A program made the position numbers and the translations under genes. Positions 34,223 to 41,718 of a stretch of DNA of 64,000 nucleotides are shown here, in pieces. This stretch comes from Alistipes finegoldii DSM 17242 (lineage in GTDB: Bacteria; Bacteroidota; Bacteroidia; Bacteroidales; Rikenellaceae), in NCBI RefSeq assembly GCF_000265365.1, contig NC_018011.1, positions 1,302,001 through 1,366,000 of the forward strand, given 5' to 3'. The notes beneath the pieces were generated by a model. The model saw nothing but the letters and a program-made list of their open reading frames with translations, did not search any database and had not been told where the DNA came from. Within the stretch, counting starts at the first letter, position 1. The number at the start of each line of letters is the position of its first letter.

Positions 34223-34230
34223 CAAAGATA
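34223..34230 (-). promoter_or_regulatory. -7 box upstream of the candidate ncRNA
   Basis: TATCTTTG on the minus strand, matching TAnnTTTG, placed to start transcription near 34217, just before the first helix of the candidate RNA. Confidence 0.45.
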
Positions 34231-34359
34231 ACATAATTTCCTTTGTTTAGAATTGGTCTGCTTTGTGTATTTACTCAGTTCGCTACAAATATATAACAAT
34301 CTTTCGACAATGACAAATACATGAAATAAGAATATGTCATTATTCGGGTCCTTTGTTTT

Positions 34360-34590
34360 ATGAAAAAACAAAGGCGTAACGACATATTGCTTGCCATTAT
34401 CGGTGAAAAGCTGGTAAAGTTACGCGAAGCAAGAGGACTGTCTCAACAGAAAGTTTATATCCATACGGGAATAGATATGGATATGATTGAGCGTGGTGAA
34501 TATAACCTTACATTGACCACTCTTTCAGATCTTTGTGATTATTACAACATTTCTATAAAAGAATTTTTCAAGGGAGTAGAAAATCCTTGA
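34360..34590 (+). CDS. XRE/Cro-C1 family helix-turn-helix regulator, copy 1
   Basis: 76 residues, essentially a single HTH_3 domain: GEKLVKLREARGLSQQKVYI, then GIDMDMIERGEYNLTLTTLS and DLCDYYNISIKEFFKG. No dimerisation or peptidase domain is attached. It is AT-rich compared with the housekeeping genes around it and is followed after 15 bp by a paralogue with the same layout. Small XRE proteins of this type act as repressors or as antitoxin-like regulators, but no toxin or phage gene is next to the pair. The alternative is that they regulate the hairpin-rich RNA region just upstream. Confidence 0.8.
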   Translation: MKKQRRNDILLAIIGEKLVKLREARGLSQQKVYIHTGIDMDMIERGEYNLTLTTLSDLCDYYNISIKEFFKGVENP

Positions 34591-34605
34591 CCCCCTAAAT
34601 ATGGT

Positions 34606-34836
34606 ATGGATAGTCAGCGGCATAACGAAACATTAATGAAAGCAGTCGCAAAGAGATTTAGTGAACTGCGAAAAGCTAAGGGGTTGTCACAAATAGAAAT
34701 TTATCGTGACATCGGGATACATATCGGTCGTATAGAGTCAGGTTATTCAAATATTACAATGGGAACTTTTTCCGATCTTTGTAAATATTATAATATTTCA
34801 TTTGAAGAATTTTTCGATTCATTGGATGTTGAATGA
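34606..34836 (+). CDS. XRE/Cro-C1 family helix-turn-helix regulator, copy 2
   Basis: 76 residues, the same length as copy 1 and clearly paralogous (KRFSELRKAKGLSQIEIYRD, HIGRIESGYSNITMGTFSDL, CKYYNISFEEFFDSLD). The recognition-helix residues differ between the copies (DMDMIERGEYN against HIGRIESGYSN), so they may bind different sites or form a heterodimer. It starts 15 bp after copy 1, in the same AT-rich stretch. It is followed by about 170 bp of AT-rich sequence and then a tRNA gene. Origin by tandem duplication is likely. Confidence 0.8.
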   Translation: MDSQRHNETLMKAVAKRFSELRKAKGLSQIEIYRDIGIHIGRIESGYSNITMGTFSDLCKYYNISFEEFFDSLDVE

Positions 34837-35006
34837 CCAAAAATCCCTATAAGATGATGCAGAGCCGTTTATAACTCCAATGCCCAGCTTGTTTTATTCT
34901 ATTACCGTCGTTCAGTTTGCCGCGGCGAACACCTCGCCCGTCTTCCGTATTTTCCGAAAAAAAGAAAAGTGGTTGATAATCGACTGATTATCAACCACTT
35001 ACCGAG

Positions 35007-35079
35007 AGCGGAAAACGGGACTCGGACCCGCGACCTCAACCTTGGCAAGGTTGCGCTCTACCAACTGAGCTATTTCCGC
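35007..35079 (-). tRNA. tRNA-Gly(GCC)
   Basis: On the minus strand: acceptor GCGGAAA pairs with TTTCCGC, D-arm AGCTCAGTTGGTAGAGC, anticodon loop TTGCCAA giving GCC, T-loop GGGTCCGAGTCCC, discriminator T. The CCA end is not encoded. Confidence 0.97.
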
Positions 35080-35310
35080 AATTATCGTTTTCGGACGGGC
35101 GGGACAACTGCATCCGCACCTCGGCTCCGGGCTTCGAAACCTGCGTTTCGGGACTGCAAATATAAACCGAAAAATTTATTCTGCAAAATTTTCCGGCGAA
35201 TTTTGTCGCAAAATTACTCTTGCGCCGCCCGAAACGCAAAAAAAGAAACGCCGGTGCAGATGCGATCGCGCAGGCATGCCCGGCGCCAACGCCCCGCAGC
35301 GAACGGCAAC

Positions 35311-35342
35311 AAAAATAAGGCTGCCGGAAATGGCAGCCTTAT
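35311..35342 (-). terminator. Terminator of the alpha-oxoamine synthase gene
   Basis: ATAAGGCTGCC/GGCAGCCTTAT perfect stem with a 6-nt loop, then a T run on the minus strand. It lies 34 bp after the stop codon. Confidence 0.75.
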
Positions 35343-35375
35343 CTATATACGGATCGCCCTCAGAGCGAATCCCGA

Positions 35376-36647
35376 TTAGCGGACCTTGAAGCCTTCGTCG
35401 GCGCGAACCGGAATCGGCATCTGGGCATAAATGCCGCCTTCGAGCTTGTCGCGCACCGACTTGAACGCCGCGATCGTATAGTTCACGTCGTCGAGCGTAT
35501 GGGCTGCGGTGGGGATCACGCGCAGGATGATCTCGCCCTTCGGGATCACCGGATAGATTACGATCGAGCAGAAAATACCGTGGTTCTCGCGCAGATCGAC
35601 GATCAGGTTCGTCGCTTCGGGGATACCGCCCTTCATAAAGACGGGGGTTACGGGCGAGTTGGTCACGCCGATCTCGAATCCGTTTTCCTTCAGGCCGTTC
35701 TGGAGCGCGCGGACGATCTCCCACAGCTTCTGCTGATATTCGGGATGGTTGCGGATCAGCTCCAGACGCTTCAGCGCGCCCATGACCATCGGCATCGGGA
35801 GCGACTTGGCGTAGAGCTGCGAACGCATGTTGTAACGCAGCAGGTTCACCAGCCAGCGGGGACCGCAGACGAATGCGCCGATACCGGCCATCGACTTGGC
35901 GAAAGTGTTGAACAGCACGTCCACGCCGTCGGTCACGCCGAAATGCGAAGCCGTACCGCGGCCGCCCTCGCCCATCGTACCGAAGCCGTGCGCGTCGTCC
36001 ACCAGCAGACGGAACTGGAAATCCTTCTTCAGCGCCACGATCTCGTCGAGTTTGCCCAGATCGCCCTTCATGCCGAAGACACCTTCGGTAATCACGAGCA
36101 CGCCGCCCTTCTGCTCCTCGGCGAGGTCCGTGGCATGCTGCAGCTGGAGACGCAGCGAATCCATGTCGTTGTGTCCGTACACGAAACGCTTGCCCTTGTG
36201 CAGACGCAGACCGTCGATAATGCAGGCATGCGCCTCGGCGTCGTAGACAACCACGTCGCGCGGCGTCAGCAGGCAGTCGATAATCGAGATCATGCCCTGA
36301 TAACCGAAGTTGAGCAGGAAAGCGTCCTCCTTGCCGACGAACTCGGCCAGCTCGCGTTCGAGCTGTTCGTGATAAACGGTCTGACCGCTCATCATACGGG
36401 CGCCCATCGGGGCCGCCATACCGAATTTGGCTGCGCCTTCGGCGTCGGCCTTGCGCACCTCAGGATGGTTTGCCAGACCGAGGTAGTTGTTCAGACTCCA
36501 GTTGAGCATCTTTTTGCCCCGGAAAACCATGTGGGGACCGATCTCGCCCTCCAGTTTGGGGAACGCGAAATATCCGTGGGCGTACGACATGTACTGACCG
36601 ATAGGTCCGCCTGCATTTTTTTCAAGGCGTGCAAAAATATCAACCAT
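35376..36647 (-). CDS. Alpha-oxoamine synthase (serine palmitoyltransferase / cysteate acyltransferase-like PLP enzyme)
   Basis: A 423-residue aminotransferase class I/II-fold enzyme. Visible motifs: LNWSLNNYLGLANHPEVRKA, MMSGQTVYHEQLERELAEFV, the PLP-ring Asp in LLVDDAHGFGTMGEGG, and the Schiff-base Lys in NTFAKSMAGIG (about residue 247). Family members condense an amino acid with an acyl-CoA/ACP: AONS in biotin, KBL in threonine breakdown, SPT in sphingolipids, and cysteate acyltransferase in sulfonolipids. The N-terminal MSYAHGYFAFPKLEGEIGPH segment suits the Bacteroidetes lipid-type branch better than BioF. There are no biotin or tdh genes nearby. A -7 box (TACTTTTG, 36687-36694) lies 39 nt upstream. 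SPT against cysteate acyltransferase cannot be decided by eye. Confidence 0.8.
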   Translation of the reverse strand: MVDIFARLEKNAGGPIGQYMSYAHGYFAFPKLEGEIGPHMVFRGKKMLNWSLNNYLGLANHPEVRKADAEGAAKFGMAAPMGARMMSGQTVYHEQLERELAEFVGKEDAFLLNFGYQGMISIIDCLLTPRDVVVYDAEAHACIIDGLRLHKGKRFVYGHNDMDSLRLQLQHATDLAEEQKGGVLVITEGVFGMKGDLGKLDEIVALKKDFQFRLLVDDAHGFGTMGEGGRGTASHFGVTDGVDVLFNTFAKSMAGIGAFVCGPRWLVNLLRYNMRSQLYAKSLPMPMVMGALKRLELIRNHPEYQQKLWEIVRALQNGLKENGFEIGVTNSPVTPVFMKGGIPEATNLIVDLRENHGIFCSIVIYPVIPKGEIILRVIPTAAHTLDDVNYTIAAFKSVRDKLEGGIYAQMPIPVRADEGFKVR

Positions 36648-36780
36648 AATGTATATAATTTAATGTTAGTTTCCGTTCCGGACGCGCAAAAGTACAAAAA
36701 AACCTTTTTAGCCATCAAAATTAGCCGTTTTTTATTCGGCACGGGTACGCATTTATACTTATTTACACAGGTATAAAAAG

Positions 36781-36803
36781 AAAAAAGGCCGCTTTCGGCG
36801 GCC
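36781..36803 (-). terminator. Terminator of the dicarboxylate symporter gene
   Basis: GGCCGC/GCGGCC stem with a short loop, then six T on the minus strand, 13 bp after the symporter stop. Confidence 0.7.
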
Positions 36804-36815
36804 CCGGAACGGTTT

Positions 36816-37973
36816 TCAGCGCCGCCGGTCGATCGCATCGACGATCACCGCCACGGCGCCGTCGCCCGTGACGTTGGTCGCCGTGCCGAAACTGTCCATG
36901 GCGATATAGGTGGCGATCATCAGTCCGGCGAGCGTTTCGTCGAATCCCAGCATCGACTCCAGCAGTCCCAGCGCGGCCATGATCGCCCCGCCCGGCACCC
37001 CCGGAGCCGCGATCATCGTCACGGCCAGCAGCAGGATGAATCCCACGAACGTTCCGGCCGGCAGCTCCAGTCCGGCGATCATCGACACGGCCAGCGCGCA
37101 GGCGACGATCTTCATCATCGAACCGGAGAGGTGGATCGTCGCGCAGAGCGGCACGACGAACGACGCGATTTCGGGCCGCACGCCGAGTTTCAGGGTCTGC
37201 GCCAGCGTCACGGGGATCGTGGCGGCCGAAGACTGCGTTCCGAGCGCCGTGACGTAAGCCGCAAGCATCGTGCGGAGCATCCGTAGCGGATTTTTGCGCG
37301 CCGCGAGTCCGGCGACGGAGAACTGCACGAGCAGCAGCACGACGGTCATGCAGAAGATCACCGCGATCAGCTTCACGAAGACGCCCAGCACGCCCGCGAC
37401 CTGCCCCGACCGGGTCATCGAGAGGAAAATGCCGAAGATATAGAACGGCAGCAACGGAATGATGACGCTGCCGATCACGCGTTCGATAATCCCCTTGAAT
37501 TCGTCCATCACCCCCTTGAACTTCACGCTATGGGTATAGGCCATGCCCAGTCCGAGCACGAAGGCCAGCACCAGCGCCGACATGACGCCGAACAGCGGCG
37601 GCATCTGAACCGTGAAATAGGGCGTAAGCGCCGCGCCCGCATCGTCGGGCAGCACGGCCTGCGAGCCTTCGAGCAGCGCGGGAAAGACCGCCCGCCCCAC
37701 CAAATAGGTTCCGAAGCCCGAAAAAAGCGTGAAGGCATAGGCCAGCGCCGCCGTGACGGCCAGCAGCCACCCGGCGTTCTTCCCCAGATCGGCGATGCCC
37801 GGCGCCACCAGACCGAGGATCAGCAGCGGAATGACGAACGAGAGGAACTGTCCGAAAATATCGTTGAACGTCAGCGCGATGCGCGTCGCCCATTCGGGAA
37901 AGAAAAAGCCGCATCCCACGCCCAGCCCGATGGCCAGTACGACGCGCGGCAGCAGTCCGAACCTGAATTTCAT
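36816..37973 (-). CDS. Dicarboxylate/amino acid:cation symporter (DAACS family)
   Basis: A 385-residue membrane protein of the SstT/GltP type. Typical features are FGQFLSFVIPLLILGLVAPG near the N-terminus, the Ser-rich hairpin ALGTQSSAATIPVTLAQ (about residue 240), the second hairpin region AAPGVPGGAIMAALGLL (about 320), and the substrate-helix motif DSFGTATNVTGDGAVAVI close to the C-terminus. Family members move glutamate, aspartate, serine or C4-dicarboxylates with sodium or protons. The specificity-giving Arg of glutamate carriers near the end is not evident, so a neutral or dicarboxylate substrate is possible. It is monocistronic, with its own terminator. Confidence 0.9.
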   Translation of the reverse strand: MKFRFGLLPRVVLAIGLGVGCGFFFPEWATRIALTFNDIFGQFLSFVIPLLILGLVAPGIADLGKNAGWLLAVTAALAYAFTLFSGFGTYLVGRAVFPALLEGSQAVLPDDAGAALTPYFTVQMPPLFGVMSALVLAFVLGLGMAYTHSVKFKGVMDEFKGIIERVIGSVIIPLLPFYIFGIFLSMTRSGQVAGVLGVFVKLIAVIFCMTVVLLLVQFSVAGLAARKNPLRMLRTMLAAYVTALGTQSSAATIPVTLAQTLKLGVRPEIASFVVPLCATIHLSGSMMKIVACALAVSMIAGLELPAGTFVGFILLLAVTMIAAPGVPGGAIMAALGLLESMLGFDETLAGLMIATYIAMDSFGTATNVTGDGAVAVIVDAIDRRR

Positions 37974-38059
37974 AGGAGAATGATTTTTGTAAAGATAGGA
38001 AAATTACTTAGCTTTTTCAATTCATATGCATCATTAACAAATAATTCGTATCTTTGTGT

Positions 38060-38281
38060 TGTCTTCATAGACAGACATATTTTGATGAAAGTGTTTTGCT
38101 TTTATTCTTGTTAGGAAATCTGGTAAATTTCATAGAGTCAAGAAAAACAATAACACTCATTCACTTGCAATCGTATGCGAAACAATATTCCATACTCGCA
38201 GGTGTGGAGTATTGTTTATTTGACTCAAGGTTTACCAGAACCTCCTAACAGATAGGCAATAGACTCCACACTTCTTTTTTT
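38060..38281 (+). ncRNA. Attenuator-like leader or small RNA at the head of the AT-rich island
   Basis: A -7 box (TATCTTTG, 38049-38056) is followed by about 220 nt without a gene. An outer helix joins 38111-38140 to 38221-38248 (imperfect, about 25 bp) and an inner helix joins 38145-38168 to 38198-38217. The segment 38202-38214 can instead pair with 38257-38271 (GTGTGGAGTATTG with CAATAGACTCCACAC), followed by T7 (38275-38281), a standard terminator. The terminator and the long hairpin are mutually exclusive, which is how transcription attenuators and riboswitches work. It may instead be a free-standing small RNA. Confidence 0.5.
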
Positions 38282-38328
38282 AACAAATGATCGTAAAGGA
38301 GTCAGCGGTCTCGCAAAAAAACAATCTT

Positions 38329-38949
38329 ATGAATAAAATCCTCTTATTCCTTTTGGGTGGCTGTATAATTGGGAGTGCCATCACTATTTTTTCTGCACAA
38401 AACAAACAAAAAAAAATACCAACACAACAAAACGCAGAGTCAAAACAAAACACTCAACAAGAAGATAGAATATCTACAATTTCACCAAATATTCTTCTCG
38501 GATTTCATCTTGGAATGTCTAAATTAGAATATAATTCACTTATCAAACAATATAAGAACAGTGGCAAAATGTCGATATGGGATAACAACACATATTGCAT
38601 GCATTGGTTTGAAACCCAGAACATAACCGTTCATGATAATTCAGTTGGCAATTTTACTAGCACACAATCGTTTTCCATAATCTTTGATATTCAACCCAAA
38701 TTTGTCAATAATAAATTACATACTTTATCGATGTTAATCGAACCATTATATGATGATACAATATTAGTTCAAACATCAAATATTATTCTACTCAAAAATC
38801 ATATATCTAAAATATTAGGTTCGCAACCACCCCTAAATTCATTTCACTGGACATTTTCAACATATACAGTCAATTTATCTCAAGAAAAAATCAAAAGCAA
38901 GTATTACGAAAAACATTATACATATTATCGACTAACTATAACAAAATAG
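38329..38949 (+). CDS. Hypothetical membrane-anchored protein in AT-rich island
   Basis: 206 residues from the ATG at 38329 (the frame is open from 38287). One N-terminal hydrophobic segment (KILLFLLGGCIIGSAITIFS) acts as a signal or anchor, then a Gln/Asn/Lys-rich linker and an extracytoplasmic domain with ILLGFHLGMSKLEYNSLIKQ, a motif-like start seen in several small exported domains. No family is recognised. Base composition is far more AT-rich than the flanking symporter and radical SAM genes, and codon use follows, so recent acquisition is likely. It lies 48 bp after the T7 of the attenuator-like RNA and 11 bp before the zinc-ribbon gene, forming a two-gene unit. Confidence 0.65.
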   Translation: MNKILLFLLGGCIIGSAITIFSAQNKQKKIPTQQNAESKQNTQQEDRISTISPNILLGFHLGMSKLEYNSLIKQYKNSGKMSIWDNNTYCMHWFETQNITVHDNSVGNFTSTQSFSIIFDIQPKFVNNKLHTLSMLIEPLYDDTILVQTSNIILLKNHISKILGSQPPLNSFHWTFSTYTVNLSQEKIKSKYYEKHYTYYRLTITK

Positions 38950-38960
38950 ATTTTTTAATT

Positions 38961-39257
38961 ATGGCACTAATCAATTGTCCAGAATGTGGGAATAGCATTT
39001 CAGATCAGGCATCTCACTGCCCCAAATGCGGATATCAAATTAGTAATCACAGCTTCTTTCCCAAAACAGAAGGTTGCTTTTTACAATCAATGAATATGGG
39101 ATGCCTAATATTAGTTATTATATTCCTTTTTAGCATAATCCTTTCGGAATATGACATACCAGAAGAAGACCTCCCAATAATAGGTATAATTACGATTATT
39201 GTATTTGGAATAATGATATGTTACAATTTTTTCAAAAAGAAAAAACAAAATCAATGA
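38961..39257 (+). CDS. Zinc-ribbon membrane protein, hypothetical
   Basis: 98 residues. The N-terminus is a zinc ribbon with two CPxCG knuckles (INCPECGNSISD and SHCPKCGYQIS, about residues 4-26). It is followed by two hydrophobic helices (MGCLILVIIFLFSIIL and IIGIITIIVFGIMICYNFF) and a Lys-rich end. Such zinc-ribbon/two-helix proteins are common but mostly uncharacterised. It is strongly AT-rich and follows the membrane-anchored hypothetical gene by 11 bp, so the two are probably co-transcribed and may work together at the membrane. Lacking a ligand or partner, no role is proposed. Confidence 0.75.
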   Translation: MALINCPECGNSISDQASHCPKCGYQISNHSFFPKTEGCFLQSMNMGCLILVIIFLFSIILSEYDIPEEDLPIIGIITIIVFGIMICYNFFKKKKQNQ

Positions 39258-39301
39258 TAATTTTTAAAAATGCCATAAATTTATAATTCCGAACGATTTT
39301 G

Positions 39302-39309
39302 TATTTTTG
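39302..39309 (+). promoter_or_regulatory. -7 box placed for a leaderless transcript
   Basis: TATTTTTG ends only 4 nt before the ATG at 39314, so transcription should begin at or next to the start codon. Confidence 0.5.
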
Positions 39310-39313
39310 CATT

Positions 39314-40087
39314 ATGACATCACTATTTCACGACATCATTTTCGGCCCGGTGCACTCACGGCGGCTGGGCCTTTCGCTGGGGGTGAACCTCCTGCCGACC
39401 GATTCGAAACTCTGCTCGTTCGACTGCATCTACTGCGAATGCGGCTGGAACGCCGAACACCCCGGCGGACGGCGATTCAACGCCCGCGAAGATGTCCGCA
39501 CGCAGCTCGAAGCGACGCTGCGCCGCATGGTGGCGGACGGCACGCCGCCCGACGTCATCACCTTCGCCGGCAACGGCGAGCCGACCCTGCATCCCGAATT
39601 CGAAGCGGTGATCGGCGATACGATCGCCCTGCGCGACGCATTGTGCCCGTCGGCCAAAGTCTCGGTGCTCTCGAACGCCACCCAGCTCCACCGCGAAGAG
39701 GTGCGCCGCGCCCTGCTGCGGGTGGACAACAACATCCTCAAGCTCGACTCGGCGTTCGACGCTACGGCGCGTCTGATGAACAACCCCCAAAGCCCCGCCT
39801 ACACCGTCCGCGGCGTCGTGGAGCAGATGAAGGGCTTCGACGGACGCCTGACCGTGCAGACCATGTTCCTGCGCGGCGAATGCGACGGACAGAAAACAGA
39901 CAACACGACCGAAGAGGAGGTCTCGGCGTGGCTGCGGCTGATCGAAGAGATCCGGCCGCGGCAGGTCATGGTCTACTCGCTCGACCGCGACACCCCGTGC
40001 CGGACGCTCGAAAAGGTTCCGCGCGAGGAGCTGCAGGCCATCGCCGCCCGCGTCGAAGCGCTCGGCATCCCCTGTTCGGTAGCATAA
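39314..40087 (+). CDS. Radical SAM protein (COG0731-like)
   Basis: About 257 residues from the ATG at 39314 (MTSLFHDIIFGPVHSRRLG). The iron-sulfur motif is C-x3-C-x2-C: CSFDCIYCECGW. ITFAGNGEPTLHPEF follows, the usual substrate/SAM strand of this group, and then VMVYSLDRDTP near the C-terminus. Members are often annotated as Fe-S oxidoreductases of unknown substrate. The next gene, a lipoprotein, starts 12 bp after the stop, so the two are likely co-transcribed. The sharp jump in GC from the island just upstream marks its left border. Confidence 0.85.
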   Translation: MTSLFHDIIFGPVHSRRLGLSLGVNLLPTDSKLCSFDCIYCECGWNAEHPGGRRFNAREDVRTQLEATLRRMVADGTPPDVITFAGNGEPTLHPEFEAVIGDTIALRDALCPSAKVSVLSNATQLHREEVRRALLRVDNNILKLDSAFDATARLMNNPQSPAYTVRGVVEQMKGFDGRLTVQTMFLRGECDGQKTDNTTEEEVSAWLRLIEEIRPRQVMVYSLDRDTPCRTLEKVPREELQAIAARVEALGIPCSVA

Positions 40088-40098
40088 CCCGCCTGACG

Positions 40099-40938
40099 AT
40101 GAGACTGCTCCTGTTATCGCTGTTGCTCGTTGCCGGTTGTACGGCGACCGCCCAGCGCCGTCCCACGGCGCGCGAACTGGGCGAACTGCAGGACAGCGTG
40201 TGGCGCCGTCTCGACATCCTGCGCACGACCGACCGGGGATTCGCCGCCTGCACACCGGAGCGCGAAGCATTCGACGGAATCGCGAACGCCGCCCGCACAT
40301 CTGCGCCCAAGGAAATCGCAAGCGTCGCCGACGCCGTCCGGTCGTCCGGGACCGACGAAACCGAGGGGATCGTCCGCGTCCGTCTGCTCCGGGCCGACTC
40401 GGCGATGAAAGCCCGCTTCCGCCGTTACGTGCACGACAGCCCCCTGATCCGGCTCGAAGGGTTCGATCCCGACACGACGCCCTATCCGCCCGCCCCCGAA
40501 GGCACGCCGCCGCCCGACGGACTGAGCATGGACGCCGAATACGCCTTCTACCCTGCGGAGACCGACTGCGTACGGCTTACGATCCGCTACCGAGGCGATT
40601 CGACCGTCTATTTCGGGACGGACTACACCGTTTGCAGGTTCCAAAACGGCCGGTGGGAAACACTGCCGGGCGCCGACGCATGGAACTCCCTGCTGATCGG
40701 CATCGGCCGCCCGCAATTTCCCGTCCCCGGCGACGCCCGGCAGACGAAAGAGTACGCCTACGGCTTCACGGCCCGGCTCGCGCCGCGCGTCTATCCGTCC
40801 GTATACGCCCGTTACCGCATCTGCAAAAACGTTTACATGGAAAATCCGCACCGCAACTACCTGCTCACCGCCGATTTTACGGTGACGCCCTTCGTCCCGT
40901 TCACCCGCTTTCCGGAGCAGACGGGCGACAACAACTGA
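40099..40938 (+). CDS. Lipoprotein with bacterial Ig-like domain
   Basis: 279 residues from the ATG at 40099; the longer open frame overlapping the radical SAM gene is an out-of-frame extension. The lipobox is LLLVAGCTAT. The C-terminal half (MDAEYAFYPAETDCVRLTIR, TVCRFQNGRWETLPG, CKNVYMENPHRNYLLTADFT) resembles the small Ig-like domain (Big_14 type) of Bacteroidetes lipoproteins. The N-terminal half is helical and unrecognised. It lies 6 bp before yaaA. The function is unknown; the protein should sit in the periplasm or outer membrane. Confidence 0.75.
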   Translation: MRLLLLSLLLVAGCTATAQRRPTARELGELQDSVWRRLDILRTTDRGFAACTPEREAFDGIANAARTSAPKEIASVADAVRSSGTDETEGIVRVRLLRADSAMKARFRRYVHDSPLIRLEGFDPDTTPYPPAPEGTPPPDGLSMDAEYAFYPAETDCVRLTIRYRGDSTVYFGTDYTVCRFQNGRWETLPGADAWNSLLIGIGRPQFPVPGDARQTKEYAYGFTARLAPRVYPSVYARYRICKNVYMENPHRNYLLTADFTVTPFVPFTRFPEQTGDNN

Positions 40939-40944
40939 CAAATC

Positions 40945-41706
40945 ATGCAAATACTCCTCTCCTGCGCCAAAACGATGGCCGAAAGCACCTCCCTGCCGAT
41001 ACCCCGCACCACTTCGCCCCTTTACGGCGCGCAGGCCGGGGAGTTGGCCGGACAGCTGGCGACGCTCTCCACCGAAGAGCTGGCGAAAATCCTGCGCGTA
41101 AACCATCGGATCGCCGCGACGAACCGGCTCCGCTACAGCCGCTTCCACGACGATGCGGAGAGGGCGCTGCCGGCGCTGGCGGCCTACACGGGCATCGTGT
41201 TCAAACGGATCGCTCCGGCGGATTTCACGGCCGGGGATTTCGAATATGCGCAGGCGCACCTCAACATCACCTCGTTCCTTTACGGACTGCTCCGCCCGCT
41301 GGACGCGATCCGCACCTACCGGCTCGAAGGCGACGCCGTACTGCCCGGCCACGGCGAGCAGACGGTTTTCGAATATTGGCAGGACAAACTGACGGACGCC
41401 TTTCTGGAGAAGATCAAGGCCGACGACGGCATACTGGTCAATCTGGCCAGCAGTGAGATGAAGCGGCTGTTCGACTGGAAGCGCATCTGCCGCGAAGTGC
41501 GGGTCGTCACCCCCGAATTCCGCATCCGCGAAGACGACCGGCTGAAAACCGTCGTGGTCTATACGAAAATGTGCCGCGGCGAAATGACCCGTCATATCCT
41601 CAAAAACCGCATCGGCGATCCGCAGCAGCTGAAAGCGTTCGAGTGGGAGGGTTTCCGGCTGAATCCGACGCTCAGCAAAGCCGACGACTGGGTGTTTACG
41701 ATGTAA
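40945..41706 (+). CDS. yaaA: YaaA family peroxide-stress protein
   Basis: A 253-residue protein of the YaaA/DUF328 family. Characteristic segments are MQILLSCAKTMA at the start, YGAQAGELAGQLATLSTEEL, NITSFLYGLLRPLDAIRTYR (the most conserved motif), LVNLASSEMKRLF, and a closing TLSKADDWVFTM. In E. coli YaaA lowers free intracellular iron under peroxide stress and binds DNA. The length matches the family. It converges on dxs, with stops 12 bp apart. Confidence 0.92.
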   Translation: MQILLSCAKTMAESTSLPIPRTTSPLYGAQAGELAGQLATLSTEELAKILRVNHRIAATNRLRYSRFHDDAERALPALAAYTGIVFKRIAPADFTAGDFEYAQAHLNITSFLYGLLRPLDAIRTYRLEGDAVLPGHGEQTVFEYWQDKLTDAFLEKIKADDGILVNLASSEMKRLFDWKRICREVRVVTPEFRIREDDRLKTVVVYTKMCRGEMTRHILKNRIGDPQQLKAFEWEGFRLNPTLSKADDWVFTM

Positions 41707-41718
41707 GGAGTCCGGATA

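Noticed and set aside
34360..34836. Toxin-antitoxin system
   Set aside because: Both small genes encode HTH proteins and no toxin-like gene is adjacent.
34969..35379. 136-codon plus-strand open frame
   Set aside because: Crosses the tRNA-Gly gene and a terminator; not a gene.
38054..38248. 64-codon plus-strand open frame at the head of the AT-rich island
   Set aside because: Lies across both arms of the attenuator-like hairpin; the pairing explains the sequence better than a coding constraint. A leader peptide is possible but has no supporting sign.
38329..39257. Retron-like defence unit because of the structured RNA next to small AT-rich genes
   Set aside because: No reverse transcriptase or recognised effector is encoded; the RNA reads as an attenuator, not as msr-msd.
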